Part shown: positions 13,801 through 26,781 of the stretch, piece by piece
How positions within the stretch are numbered: position 1 is the first letter of the stretch
Layout: every line of letters starts with the position of its first letter
From: Loxodes magnus
Lineage: Eukaryota > Ciliophora > Karyorelictea > Loxodida > Loxodidae
DNA length: 64,000 nucleotides
NCBI GenBank assembly: GCA_946699065.1
Contig: CAMPDV010002147.1
Span: 1-64,000 of the forward strand
Direction: 5' to 3'
Position numbers and translations under genes: made by a program
The notes under the pieces: model-generated
Told to the model about the DNA's origin: nothing
Databases searched by the model: none
What the model saw: only the letters and a program-made list of their open reading frames with translations

Positions 13801-15644
13801 GAAGAAAAAATTTTAAATTTGAAGAGTGTATGGAACAACTGCTTGTATTTTGATTTGGTCTTATGATACTAAAAAATTATTTTTGCTTTTTTAGTTATAA
13901 AGCTAACTTCATGGTATTTTCTATCATTCGCTTTTCTTTAATTTTTAAAATTTGATATACATTTAATTTTTTTAAGAGCAGCACTATGTTTTATAAATTT
14001 GAAAGGTTTGATAATAGATGAGCTATTTACCTAAGTTATATAATTTCAATATAATTTTACAATTTTAAAGATGATTATGCTAGCTTCTTTATCTTATTGT
14101 ATTTGAGGAACTCTTTAGTTAACCTTAGTTTTATATATAAAGTACCTTTTTATTTAAAGTTAGCTATCTTAATAATAATTAAATTATTTCTCTTGCAAGT
14201 TATTATTCATAATATTAAATTTTAGCTTAATTCTGAAAATCAATATTTACTCTAAATAATAGCAGTCAGATCTAAATACAAGTCTATTTAAATATGAAAA
14301 TAAAGAAATGCTAATTATAATACTTTAGATAGCAATTTGGTTGATATATACTTAGAACTTATTTAGTAAAAGAATATAAAAAGACAATAATAATTTAAGC
14401 TTTAATATGGACATTTGTATAGAAAGTAGTTTGCAATGCATTATAAGGTTTTATTTAGTATTTTCTTTATTAATATGCTTATTCTAACAAAGTAGTGATT
14501 ATCTTATGACTTAGATTAATTAATATTTTAATATGGGATATGAAATATTAGAAAAAGCTTTAATTATTAATTTTTTAATTATATAGTAGAAATAATTATA
14601 TTTACTAGCTAAATGGATGTATTTATTTAAGCTATATTTATTTTATTTGCTTTATTTATTAATCTATAAATTTTATATTTGCTAGCTATTTGATTCAAAG
14701 AAATAATAAAGCTTCTATAAATCTATTTTATTAAAGTCTCTAAGGAATTATATTAAACTACTTAATTCAAAATTTTAATTATTGCTATATAGCTGAAAGC
14801 TTAACTATATTTGAGTAGAATTAATTCTTAATTTAACTCAAAAAGGAATAAAATAATTGATTATATAAAGTTATAATAATAGATTAGCATCTTATTAAGC
14901 TATTCAATTACTTAAAAGCTATGCTTATATAACATTTTTATTTATAGAAAAATTAAATTTCTTTAATATAAATCTTACTTTATACTATAAAAGATTCTTA
15001 GACTTAAAAATTAAAAAATAGCAAGTCTATTTAAATCTAAAAGGATAGAAAAAAACGTTTTTTAATTTTCATTTGAAAACTATTAAAAAAAGAAACTTTT
15101 TTCCTAAAGATAAAAAGGATAAAAAATAAAGTTTTGTTATATCTACTATTTAGCTTAATTTAACCTTTTTTAAGATAAATTAATAATAAGCAGGAAAAAT
15201 TAGATAATTGTTGATAGAGGAAATATAATTACAAAGAATAAATAAAAGAAATTAGTAATTTACCTTTTATAATTAAATAAGATACTTAATAAGCCTATTT
15301 TATCATATCTTTAAGAAATTATTCTTTGAATATAATTTGTATATATATTTAAATGGTAGAGCCAAAATAATTATTGACTAAGATATAAATGAATAATTTA
15401 AATTTAAGTTCTTATAAATAGGATTTTAATAGTTTTATTATAATTAGGCTTTTTCTTTTAGTATTTATAAAATATTTAATTGAATAAAGAATCTTTATCA
15501 TCAGTTTAATTTTCTAATAAATATCTATTAATTAGATAAAAAGGATATATCATTGAAGGAACACATAGTTATTTAATTAGAACTATTAACTTTATTTTAG
15601 ATTATATTTAATTTTGCTTTAAATAGATTATATATAACACATCA
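7835..15644. other. AT-rich stretch with scattered weak coding signal
   Basis: Two places read as protein without strong support. One is the minus strand around 8800-8600 (charged, MQEFEEQEKDDQIREK). The other is the plus strand around 12274-12480, starting MQKDSFKKDQQKLEDLIL with TGA at two or three later positions. A short GAAAGATA-type purine microsatellite lies at about 11980-12012. From 12500 to 15640 base composition is extremely AT-rich and I see no gene. Confidence 0.3.
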
Positions 15645-16010
15645 AAACAGTCTTTTTTAGAATTTTTGATGTCAGAAGATTAAAAAATCTTAAAGATTTG
15701 GCAATAGTAAATCTAGTAATAGGAAAACTTACCTTACTCCACTCTATACCATAGCAGTTTTGGGAATCCAACTCTAGAATATTAAATAGATCTTCTGCTG
15801 TCATTTAGTCGCTTTTTTATCTTTGATTCGAATAAAAATTAAGGATATCTAGCGTTTACTTTATCTAGTTTCGTAGCTTGCTTTTAGTAAGCAAATTTCC
15901 TTTCAAATAAATATCTCCGAATTATCTATTTCCTATTTTAAGTCCTAACCAGAAGCAGTCCTCTTTGATTTCTGCTGATTGATGAAATTTAGTACCAACT
16001 GAAAAATGAT
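15645..16010 (-). pseudogene. Casein-kinase-1-like kinase N-terminal fragment, degenerate
   Basis: On the minus strand, about 120 codons without TGA include LGLKIGNRQFGDIYLKGN. This resembles the start of CK1 kinases, where the family has a conserved leucine-glycine lead-in followed by a glycine-rich loop ending FGxIYL. Here the loop keeps only its outer glycines. A later MTAEDLFNILEL recalls the CK1 EDLFN element, but the lysine-bearing strand, catalytic loop and DFG region that should lie between and after are not visible. The piece is therefore too short and too altered to be an active kinase. It is divergent from the gene starting near 16474. The family call rests on two short motifs. Confidence 0.35.
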
Positions 16011-16473
16011 ATAAGAAACCGGAAGAAAAGTGCCTAAGCACAAAATAGAGCTAACGATTAAAAGACTTGAATTAGTGATTTTTAGCTACAAACTTTTATT
16101 CTTATTTGTTATAACCAATTTAATAATATTCATAATTCTAAGCTATGCTTAGCAAGATTAGATCTTTATTCTAAAGTAAGTTTTTAGACTCAATCAATAT
16201 AATTTCTAATATTTATATTTATTTCTATTATGGTATGCTATAATGATGCTTTTTGCCTAATCTTTCTATTAATCTTAATTATTTTTCATTTTATTAAGCA
16301 TCCCATTCAATTACTATTTAACCATTTTATTTATTTCCTTTACAACTTAGACTAAACTTAAACTACTTTATTTTATATTCAGATATAGATTTTAAAATGT
16401 CAACAAACTCCTTAGAAGTATTTAATTATAAATCTATCTAATATATACTTGCAGGCTACTCATTCACTTCCTA

Positions 16474-18000
16474 GGAGCAAAAGAGGCCTTGAGAGTAGCG
16501 AGATTTCTGCTGCTAATGTTAATTACTTAAATGAAGAGATTCTTTTACTTCAAACAAAATCGCCTTTTTTTCCTCAAATTAGTGCAATTACTTACTACTT
16601 ATTAAGCTAGATATGAGGCAAAGAGTACTGATATCTTAGTTGGAGCAAAGGAGTGCCGAAAGTTGTAAGAGTTATATCTTGATTAAAAATTTCTTAGCAT
16701 TGACTAGATAGATTGTTTATAATTTCAGTAAATTTAACCCACTTTAAGTTAGTTACTATCCTCAAGAGTACAATTAGAACATATCCCAATTGCTGCCAAG
16801 TCTAGCTAGTTCAGAATTTTGCCTATAAATGAAATTAACTGATTTAGCTTCAACAGTTTAAGATTTTAAGCCTTAGAGTTGTGACGCAGGATAATACAAA
16901 ATGATCCATCTGGAGTTCTAGAAAAATAATATAAGCCTGATGGAACTATCTGTGAAGGTAAAATTCTTTAATTAGATAAATCAATTAAGTAAAACCACGA
17001 TCCTAGTAAATCCGGTCTCGGAGATGATACTTGATACTACCTAAAGTAGATAAAGACATTAATATTTTCCCATAGTTGTATATCAGAGAAGAACTTCAGA
17101 TATTTATAATTTACATCTTGCAGAATCCTATCTTAAGCTATAATCAAATCTAAGACTTTTCCTTTATAAAATCCAAGTAACCCAAATTGCTGGTATATGT
17201 CATAATTAAAGCAAGTTTATTTCTTGAAATGCTGCTAACTTGAAGTGATCAGAAATTGAGTGTTCTGAAGTAAGTTAGAAAACCTAAATGGACTGAAGAG
17301 TAATGTTTAGTTGATAATGCTTGATTTTTTGTGTAATGAAATAGATTTTTAAAAGGAAACAAATTATCGCATGTAAAATTTGACTAGTTTGGAAAAAATA
17401 GGCTTGAAATAAAACCTCTTTAATCGTAAGTAATATCCAAATTTAGAATAGCTACTTGCTCTAGAGTTAGTAAGTTAGTTAAGAGTCACTAAATTTAGAA
17501 AATTATAAGCAGAAGAATAAAAACAGAGCATTAAAGCACTAACTAAAGGATTATCCATTAAGAGATTATTATAAAATAGCATGATAGGATAAAAACCTTA
17601 GATTGAATTTAAGTAAATGAATGATAATAGTTGAAGTTAACAGGATGAATAGTTTCTTTATCTGAGAAGAGTAAAGTGAATTAAGAGCTAATAAGTAAAC
17701 TCATTTGAGAAGTTCCAAATGCCTAAAAATTTGCCTACTAGTAGATTTAAAATTCTTATAACTTTTAAAGCAGAATTACAGGATTAATTTCAGAAAAGTG
17801 CTGCATTCTTCATAATTCCCTATAGATTGACTAAGTTCCATTTGATATATGAAATTCTTAAAATCTCTTAACACTTCTTAAGAATTAAATTACATTAGAA
17901 ACTAAAATCTCTGTATATGACAATGCTTTATCATTATCATAGCTGAGAAACGGAAATAATCTAATTTCAGATTAAAATAAAAAGCTGTTCTTAATTATAA
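16474..18000 (+). CDS. Repeat-family protein gene, copy 1 (possibly decayed)
   Basis: One plus-strand frame stays readable from about 16474 to 17800 under TAA/TAG = Gln and TGA = Trp. It includes NDPSGVLEKQYKPDGTICEG, then a leucine-patterned region with SLEKIGLKQN at 17386. The SLEKIGLKQN region recurs in the same frame in a second copy at 54356 (NL-E/D-QLL, KFRKLQ and NFRKLQ follow), with TAA and TAG glutamine codons kept in both, so that frame is real protein. The pattern resembles leucine-rich-repeat strands, but I cannot assign a family. Seven in-frame TGA in roughly 500 codons is high, and copy 1 shifts frame relative to copy 2 near 17850, so it may be a pseudogene. The start is undefined. 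Confidence 0.4.
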
Positions 18001-18640
18001 AGAAGCACTTAGTGAAATAAAGGTAAATATAATTGATATTTTAGAAAAAGCTCTTAAGAAATAAAGGTATATAGATAAATTTAAACCTTAATCTTAGATA
18101 GTAATTCTAAGTATTATTTACCTACAAAGTAGAAGAAGCTCATTAATTAAAAGTCTAAGAAAAGAATTTTCTTCAAAATGACTTAAGTTTGGAAAAATAT
18201 TAAAAAGGTAATTGTAAACAGATTTTTCACAAAAGGACTTAAAAAATTGAGTTGCTGCTTTATTCTTCGTCAGGTGGCGATTTCTAATTATCTAAGTGAA
18301 TTAATTTAGGATCAGAGAAATTAAAGAGTTCAAGGTAGTCTTTCCAATCACGAAAGCTAAACAAAAATTAAGCAAATATACCAAAAATTGGTGAGGTAAA
18401 AGAGCTAGAGGTGGGAAAAATAAGTTTTGTTTTCCTTGGAAAATTAACTAAATCATTACTTTTAAAGTGAATCTAAAACCTATGAACCTAGAGGATTGAA
18501 ATTACAAGAATTACACCATAGAGATTAACACTACAGTAAGTTATTAGAGCAATTCGAGAAAAAATCAATATCTCTCCTCAGCCTTTGCCACCTTCTAACT
18601 CTAAATCAACTTTAAGATACTAATTAAAGCAAAACAAAAA
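17190..18640 (+). repeat. Dispersed direct repeat, copy 1 (pair at about 54150-55360)
   Basis: About 1.4 kb is recognisably similar, same orientation, to 54150-55360. Matching landmarks are TTTCTTGAAATGCTG, TTACAGGATTAATTTCAGA and AATTAAGCAAATA followed by CCAAAAATT. The copies differ by many substitutions and indels, so the duplication is old. Confidence 0.75.
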
Positions 18641-21144
18641 GTAGAAAAAGGATAGGATTCTTAAGATATAAGCGAACATGTGGAATAGTAAGCAGTGCTA
18701 TAATAAAAAATAACGAAAACAAGGTTAAAGGAACAAAAAAAGCAAGGCTATTTCAAGAATTCCTTGATGACAAAACTAATCTTTTCAGTTAAATTTAGAG
18801 AGCTTTTTAAGCTCTTATTTATAGTTAAATAAAAAAAGCTGCTTAATTTTTAAAAAGCCAGTCATATTACTTAAATAAAAGAGATTAAATTTAGTTAAGC
18901 TATTATAAAAGTTTAGGGATTTAATTAATCTCTCTTATAACCTAAGCTTAGTTATCTTAGATTAATATAATAGTTAAAATTAATTATAATATGAAAGCGA
19001 TAAATAGGTAAGGTTTGGTTTAAGGAATTATCTTCAAATAAAAAAGTATAAACGTAAAATTATCAATCTACCTATACAAGATAAAATCCAAAAAATTTCA
19101 GACTAAAGGACTTTATAAATATTTCAGTATCTAGAAGTTATATCAAAAACGTAAAGGCTGAATTAAAAAATTAAAGACTAGAAAGAAATTTCCATGAAAG
19201 TTAAAATTATTAAAAAAAAGCAGTTTATTAAGATAAGGAAATTAAGATACCTTTCCAAGCAAAAAGAAAACAAATGCAAGAAAGATTACTCAGATTTAAG
19301 AATAATTTGTGGGAGAATTTGCATTAATCTGACTACAAATACAAAAGAAATTAATCTATATTTACTTACATTTTTAGAATGTTAAAAATAACTACTATCT
19401 GGAGCACGCACTTTACTAGATGTAGGAACTTTAGGGAAAATTTATATTAGATATCCAATAAAAGAATCTTAGAAATGATAAAAGTTTAAAATGAGAAACA
19501 TTCAAGAAAAGAAATGCATAAGAAGATATTTAATTAAGAATAAACTTTAAATTAATATAAAAAATTCAAGAGTTTAAGTTATCCAAGTCATATCTTCAAA
19601 GTAGAAAAATTTCCCTAGGAGATTCAGTAAAGCTTATAATGAAAATTTGATATGTATTTAACAGGGATTTTAAGTGATTGACCAATTTGTTTCTTATTCC
19701 TTTTTTTCATTATTATGATCTTGTTCAATTTTTCTTTAAGTTATTTTTTTATTCTATTCTTAAGATATTTCTATAAATATTTATTTATAATATTGGTTTC
19801 TCCATTTAAGATCTTAACTTTTCTAGAGGAATAAGGAATCTCTTTTTAAATCCAGTTCATATAAAGACTTTTCAGGTCAAATATAATTTATGCTTACTTT
19901 AAATTACATTTTGAAGTTTTTTATTTATTATATATTTAAATATTTTCAACTTGCACATGCAGTTTAGCTTGTAACTTATCAAAATCCCAGCATAAATTTT
20001 ATTTATATATTTTACTTTTTTGTTCTGAATCTAAGTTGTTAGCAGCAGTATACTTTTAGCGTTTATTTAGTTGAGTAATTACTTTAGTATAAAATTGAGA
20101 TTGTTCAGATTCTCCTTACTTGTGTTATAGAATTATCCTTAGCTTCTTTAGATTTATTTTTTAATTTAGCTATTTTTTAAATATTAAAACTCTGTTATTT
20201 CTCTAATTCCTAAAATATCCTGAAGATGAGACTAATCCTTATGTGTCTTAAAAGTTTTTCCTTAATTCTTGGAATTTAATTATGATAAGTTCTAGACTTT
20301 CGTAGTTACTCATATTATCGATGTTTTTTTATAATTATACTTTATACGATTCTTTAGTTAGCTAGCCTTCTTTAAATCTTAGAGTTTCAATAAAATCCTT
20401 ATATGTTCAATTTTAATGAATTGTTTAGAAACTAAAGCTATCTTTGGCCCAATCAGGAATTTTTGCCACTTTTTATCTTTTTTAAGTAATTACGAAATTC
20501 GATTAGCTTCGCCAAATCTTTCACAATTTTATGAAAGGTAGATAGCTTAAAAATGATAAATCTTTCTTTCTCTGTCTCAACTTGATTTATTCCTTATATT
20601 TTTAAATTTTTCATCAAACTTATTTATTATTCCTTAAGTATATATTAGCGCTTGATTATTATTGCTTAATTAATTTTTTCTAGGTATCATAAATAATTGA
20701 CATTTTATGCTAGTTAAGAAAAAAAAATAAGGAACTAAAGCTTCTAGTTAATTAACTTAAATCTGAAATAAGAATTACTTGGTAGTAATTTAAGAGATAT
20801 CTGAATATTCTTTATTTACTTATATCAATTTATTTATTATTATTTTACTAGATTTGCTTATAAACTTGCAATTTAAGATTTACTAGTAGTAGCTTATCTA
20901 AAGACTAATAATCCTTGGTTTGCTTTTTTTTTAATTAAATTAATTAATACAGCTTATTTATTTATTTGTTCTTCTTTTCCTTCTTCTTTATATAAAGAAG
21001 TTAGTGAGATTTGTTCTATATCTTATTTATGTTCTGCATGAATTTTATAATCTCTTTGATTAATTTAATAGCTTATAACTTAATTTTCGTTTTGCTGAAA
21101 TATCTAATCTTACGCCAATTATAAAAAGTAAGGCTACATATCGC
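18641..21144. other. AT-rich intergenic DNA
   Basis: No supported gene. A 63-codon open stretch at 19194-19385 under the standard code is short, lysine-rich and without a second copy or motif, so I do not call it. Confidence 0.4.
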
Positions 21145-21798
21145 CAAGCTTATTTTCTTTCTTTTTTATGCAAAAACGATAAGCAAATCTCTTAGCTATT
21201 TCTAGTCTTTCATGGAAAATAATAGAAGGCATCAATAAAGGTATTCAAAACAGCATCTCAAAGTCTAATTGTATCATATAAGAAACTAATTATCAGATAA
21301 AGACAATAGCAGATGTATTGATTAGGTTGGATATGGTTCATTAGCGTGAATTAAAATGACTTTTAATGAAATTGAAGTGATAGATAGTCTTAAAAGAGTT
21401 GCTATTAATTTAGTTGATAGTAATAAATAAAATAGTAGTATAATTAGTAGTTTATTATAGGTTTAGATAGTAAGTGTCTAATGCGAATAGATGGAGTAAT
21501 TAGTTATAATAGACATTTTATTTAATCTTTTATATTCTTAGATATTCTACTTTTAAAATATTATAAAATGCCTCAATATTGCAATTCAAATTGCTTTATC
21601 TTCGGTTAAATTCTTGGAAGCTGTCATGGCTTTCAATCTTAAAGCTAATTATATGGATTTCTAAAATCTCATGATGTTATAATCTGATTAGCCTAGCAAA
21701 TTTAAACGGACGCAAATTTTAATGATTAAAAGATACTCAAAAAGGTTGAGGGATAAACTTAAATTAGATTTATGCTAAAATCAAGTAATAATTAGTTT

Positions 21799-22080
21799 AT
21801 GGATAATAAAACTTTGCCAAGATCAATGGACGAGTATATTCAAGAAAAAATAGTAGAAAATGCCTTACGTTACTATATAGTTACTGAAAGTTACAGCTTG
21901 ATTCAAAATTATCCTTATCTGGTAAACGCAGAAATACTAGATGTTAAAGAGTTTTAGATAAAATAAACAAATTATCTAAAAGAAAGCTTATAGACGACTT
22001 CTTATTAAGGAGCTGTGCGGATCAAATAATGCTAAAACTTTAAATTTTAGAAAAGTATGAAAATGAAGGGAGGAGGCTGT
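21799..22080 (+). CDS. Conserved reading upstream of NACHT gene (N-terminal exon or separate small gene)
   Basis: From the ATG at 21799 the reading MDEYI...LRYY...NYSLIQNYPYL...NAEILDVK is echoed in the inverted copy, where an ATG at 51754 gives MDEYI...LRYY...NYSFIQKYPNL...NAEILDVK. A following block in another frame is also shared: KLIDDFLLR..ADQ with QILEKY in copy 1, and KLINDFLLIR.ADQ with QILEKY in copy 2. Conservation is at protein level across both blocks. In copy 1 the first block is in frame with the NACHT ORF and no TGA separates them, so it could be that protein's N-terminus. The intermediate block being in another frame argues for a small intron, a frameshift or a separate gene. 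No family recognised. Confidence 0.5.
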
Positions 22081-25000
22081 TGCAGTACGAAGTGAAAAGG
22101 TTAAACCCCTCAATTAAAGATTTATCAAGAAGGATTAAATCTCTTAAAAGAGGGTTTAAGCTAGTAAAAGATGGAATTAATTCTACAAGGAATTTAAACC
22201 ATTCAAAAAAATAAACTGGCCAAACTAAATGATCCTTTGGTGTTAATTAATCAATTTATAGAAATAGTCTCTCATTAATATACTGAAGGTTGGTCTTAGC
22301 TCTTGAAGGAGTAGCTTGTATAAAATCTTCCTGAGTTATTGGATATGTTGCTTTAGAAGAATGAGTAAAACTCTTCTAAAAGTAAGAAAAATAAGAATAA
22401 TAATGATTTTTTCATAAATGCAGAAACGAAAGGGAAACTCATGTAAAAAATTGAGTTTGCATTAAATTTAGTAAATATAAAGTAAATAGGAGGTCCCGAG
22501 CTTGATTTTGACTTAAGATACAGTTAGATGATATTGGAAAATATTCCAGACAATAAAGATTCTGATTACTTTAATGTTTTCTGTAAGGCATTAAAAGTAA
22601 CTTAATGGGTAGTTGCTTTATCGTTGGGAGATGGAACAATAGATACTAAGTCGATCTCCATAATAAAGGATTTCATTGTTTGGGGAACTAAATAAATAAA
22701 GTCAAAAATTCACCTTAAAAAAATAGTTAGAATAAGATACCTGGATGCTCTTACATATGACTTGATAATTAAATATTCATAAGAAACATTTGAATAATTT
22801 AAAAGTCTCATCTTGAAAGAAAAGTTGGACTTAAGATTTAGAGCATGTTAACTTTTGAAGCACATGATTAAAAATCCTAAAGCTTCTCCAGAACTAGTTG
22901 AGGAATCGTGCTAGCTGCTAGAACAATTGTGTAAGGATAAAGATTGGTAGATTCGATACTTTGCTTTGAAATAATTATTAGAACTAAGTATTGACAAGAA
23001 CTAAGTAGCCACAACTTACAAGGAGAGAGTATTTAAGCAAAAGACTGAAAGCATAATTTTAAATGATAGGGAACAATAGATAGTAATAGAAATACTAAAG
23101 AATTCGGACCATGTTACTTAGTTTACCTAAACTATGGAGGAGAATTGGTTGGCCTTAAAGGGTATAGACAGTAAAATATATTAGGATATGAAAAGTGATT
23201 TATAAAAGGAGATTTAAGAAAAGAAGGAGTATTACGTAAGTTTATTATGTGCTCCTAGTCCTAGTTCTAAGGAATAAAATAATCTTGAAAGCAAAATTTA
23301 GAACTTTTTAGACAATAAAGATAAAATTGGATTATTACTTTTGGGAGATTCAGGTTCCGGAAAATCTCTATTTCTGAAAAATTTAGCATTTAAGTATCTG
23401 GAGTAGAAGCATGACTGACTACCGATATACGTTTATCTTCCAACTATTGAAAATTATAAATCTAGTTTAGTAGAGACAGCTTTAAAAAACTGCAAAATTG
23501 AGGAAAATGAAAGTTCGATGTTTAGGAAGATGGTGTTTCTATTTGATGCTTATGATGAATTAGGAAATTATATTAGCATAATGAGTAAAAATAAAATAAG
23601 CTATAAATACCCTTAGGCAAAGTATATAATTACTTGTAGAATCAATTATGCTTTAACAGCTGATAATTATAAAAATTTCTTTTCTCCTTATAGAAATGAA
23701 AGTGCTTAGGTAAAAGAGTTGGAGGAGGTATATATAAAGCCTTTTGATCAAAGTTAAATAGAATAATATATAAATTTAATCTTAGGAAAATAGAATCAAG
23801 GTACTAGTTAAAGTGCAAATTAAGATCCAAGTTAAATTGTGAATGAGTAGTAAATAGAAATGATTGAAAAGCTAAAAGAGTAAATGAGTATCATCTAAAG
23901 TATTCCGGGTTTAATGGAAATTCTAAATAATCCTTTTATGTTATATATATGTATGAGTGAGGAGGAAATAATTAATTATTTGAGGAGTGGAGTGGACAAA
24001 AAGGTGTAAAGGGCAAAGATATATGAGATCTTTATAAATAAATGAAACGATAAAACTGAATAAAAGCTAAAAGGATTAAATAAATAAAATGAGGAAATAC
24101 AAACATTGTTAAAATTATTTTAGGATATTTAAATAAGTGCGGCATACTAGATGTTAAGAGGTTAGTTAAAGTTAGAGAGTATGGATAGGGAAATCTAAAA
24201 ATGAATTGATTAATTGACTGAGAGTTCCAACCACATAGGATGCTTGATATAGATAAAAGAGGAAAATGATTAAAAGAGGTTTGAGTTTATTCATGCTTCG
24301 ATAAGGGATTACTATGTGGCAAGGAATATAGTAAATTTAGGCTTAAATTTCCAAAATAGCATACATTCTATAAAGGCTCACGAAATAAATAAGTATTCGA
24401 TAGTGGACAATAAGGAGATCTAGTAGTTTATAAGGGAGATCGATAGTTCAGTTTAGGTTTAATAAAATTTATTGGAGATAGTGAAGTTAACAAGATCCAA
24501 TAAAGCCTTATAAACGGCGGGTGCTAATTGTATAACAATATTGAATTGGATGGATTATCAGTTTACGTAGATGACTGATCTTCGGGAAATCTAAGTGCCT
24601 GGGGCGGATTTAAGTGATTCGGTATTTGATGGATGTGATATGAGTGGTGCTAATTTAGCAAGGGTGAATTTTAGAGGAGCTTGGTTGAGGAATTGTTAAT
24701 TCAACGGTGCAAATATGAGTGAGGTTAAGTTTGGTTAAATGCCAACCATAGCTGGTCATACTGAATATGTTACTTCTCTGGTATTATCAAGTGACTCTAA
24801 GTATTTAATATCTGGAAGTTGTGATAAAACAATAAAGATATGGGACATGTAAACATATGAGCTTATAAAAACTTTAGAGGGTCATACTAAATCTGTTTAT
24901 TCTCTGGTATTATCAAGTGACGACAAGTATTTAATATCGGGAAGTAGTGATAAAATAATAAGGATATGGGACATGTAAACATATGAGCTTATAAGAACAT

Positions 25001-26637
25001 TAGAGGGTCATACACTACCTGTTACTTCTCTGGTATTATCAAGTGACTCTAAGTATTTAATATCTGGAAGTTGTGATAAAACAATAAAGATATGGGATAT
25101 GTAAACATATGAGCTTATAAGAACATTAGAGGGTCATACTGATGGTGTTAATTCTCTGGTATTATCAAGTGACGATAAGTATTTAATATCTAGAAGTAGT
25201 GATACAACAATAAGGATATGGGACATGTAAACATATGAAAACATAAGAACATTAGAGGGTCATACTGATACTGTTACTTCTCTGGTATTATCGAGTGACG
25301 ACAAGTATTTAATATCAGGAAGTTATGATAAAACAATAAAGATATGGGACATGTAAACATATGAGCTCATAAGAACATTAGAGGGTCATACACTACCTGT
25401 TACTTCTCTGGTATTATCAAGTGACTCTAAGTATTTAATATCTGGAAGTCGTGATAAAACAATAAAGATATGGGATATGTAAACATATGAGCTTATAAGA
25501 ACATTAGAGGGTCATACTGATACTGTTACTTCTTTGGTATTATCAAGTGACTCTAAGTATTTAATATCAGCAGGTGGATTATTTGATAAAACAATAAGGA
25601 TATGGGACATGTAGGTAGATAATCTTACTAAGCCTCTATAAAAACATACTTCTTATGTTCTTTCTCTGATATTATCAAGTGACGATAAGTATTTAATATC
25701 TAGAAGTAGTGATACAACAATAAGGATATGGGACATGTAAACATATGAGCTTATAAAAACTTTAGAGGGTCATACTGATACTGTTAAATCTCTGGTATTA
25801 TCAAGTGACGACAAGTATTTAATATCAGGAAGTGCATATCCTGAAAATGCAATAAATATATGGGATATGTAAACATATGAGATCATAAGAACATTAGAGG
25901 GTCATAGATTTTCTGTTAAATCTCTGGTATTATCAAGTGACGACAAGTATTTAATATCAGGAAGTCGTGATACAACAATAAGGATATGGAACATGTAAAC
26001 ATATGAGCTCATAGGAACATGAGAGGGTCATACTCATTCTGTTAGATCTTTGGTATTATCAAGTGACGATAAGTATTTAATATCTGGAAGTAAGGATAAA
26101 ACAATAAAGATATGGGACATGTAAACATATGAGTTTATAGGAACATTAGAGGGTCATACTGATACTGTTGAATCTCTGGTATTATCAAGTGACGACAAAT
26201 ATTTAACATCTGGGAGTTATAAAAAAATAAATATATGGGACATGTAAACATATGAAAACATAAGAACATTAGAGGGCCATACACATTGGGTTACTTCTTT
26301 GGTATTATCAAGTGACGACAAATATTTAATATCGGGAAGTAGTGATAAAACAATAAGGATATGGGACATGTAAACATATGAGCTCATAAGAACATTAGAG
26401 GGTCATACACTACCTGTTACTTCTCTGGTATTATCAAGTGACTCTAAGTATTTAATATCTGGGAGTGTTGATAAAACAATCAAGATATGGGAGACAGCAA
26501 AGGATCATCGGGATTATCTGTTAAAGAGGATGATGGGAAGAAATGGATTGGTGGTGCACCAATGTGACTTTGAGGGAGTGGCAATGGAGTGGATGAATGT
26601 GAGACTAATGGGAGACAAGTATCTTTCGTTGGGATGA
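22063..26637 (+). CDS. STAND protein: HEAT-like / NACHT ATPase / pentapeptide / 14x WD40
   Basis: Reads 1,524 codons in a single frame with no frameshift, using TAA/TAG as Gln. The start at 22063 gives MKGGGCC, a Gly/Cys N-terminus that may be lipidated; an ATG lies two codons upstream. Residues about 60-370 are helical with a HEAT-like stretch near the middle. The NACHT ATPase follows: Walker A GDSGSGKS at 428-435, Walker B FLFDAYDE at 492-499, winged-helix-like region to about 840. Pentapeptide repeats (A-D/N-L-x-x) span about 848-890, then 14 WD40 repeats from about 898 to 1480 (two seven-bladed propellers' worth), and a 44-residue tail. In-frame TGA occurs at 22093, 23416, 24043, 24202 and 26020, and finally at 26635. 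The second and third sit where NACHT proteins often have Trp. This is the architecture of nucleotide-switched oligomerising sensors; ligand and effector output are unknown. If TGA were only a stop, this would be a pseudogene. Confidence 0.85.
24754..26500 (+). repeat. Array of 14 near-identical 126-bp WD40 units
   Basis: Each unit codes 42 residues of the pattern GHTxxVxSLVLSSDxKYLIS, ending IWDMQTYELI. Units are almost identical at DNA level, including the TAA glutamine codon in IWDMQ. Variation is concentrated in the two or three residues after GHT (LPV, DTV, KSV, HSV, HWV, DGV) and in the GSxDK turn. Two units carry small in-frame insertions (about 25568 and 25835). The homogeneity indicates recent expansion or gene conversion. 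The inverted copy keeps only one terminal unit. Confidence 0.95.
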
Positions 26638-26781
26638 GACTTGCTAAATTTTTACAAATAATAAAAATTGAATTAAGATAAGTAAAGTATTTATTATTTT
26701 TTTAATTTTTTAATTTTCACAAGACAAGTGGGAAAGTACTGTGTTAGATAAATATAAGTGATTGGAAAAATAAAGTGAGTA

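Larger units (their letters stand above)
21145..26710 (+). repeat. Inverted segmental duplication, copy 1
   Basis: This segment, including about 0.9 kb upstream of the NACHT gene, is matched in reverse orientation by about 49200-52420. Similarity begins near AGCTTATTTTCTTTCT (about 21147) and ends shortly after the NACHT stop codon. The other copy lacks most of the WD40 array and the region between the NACHT module and the array. Confidence 0.85.
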
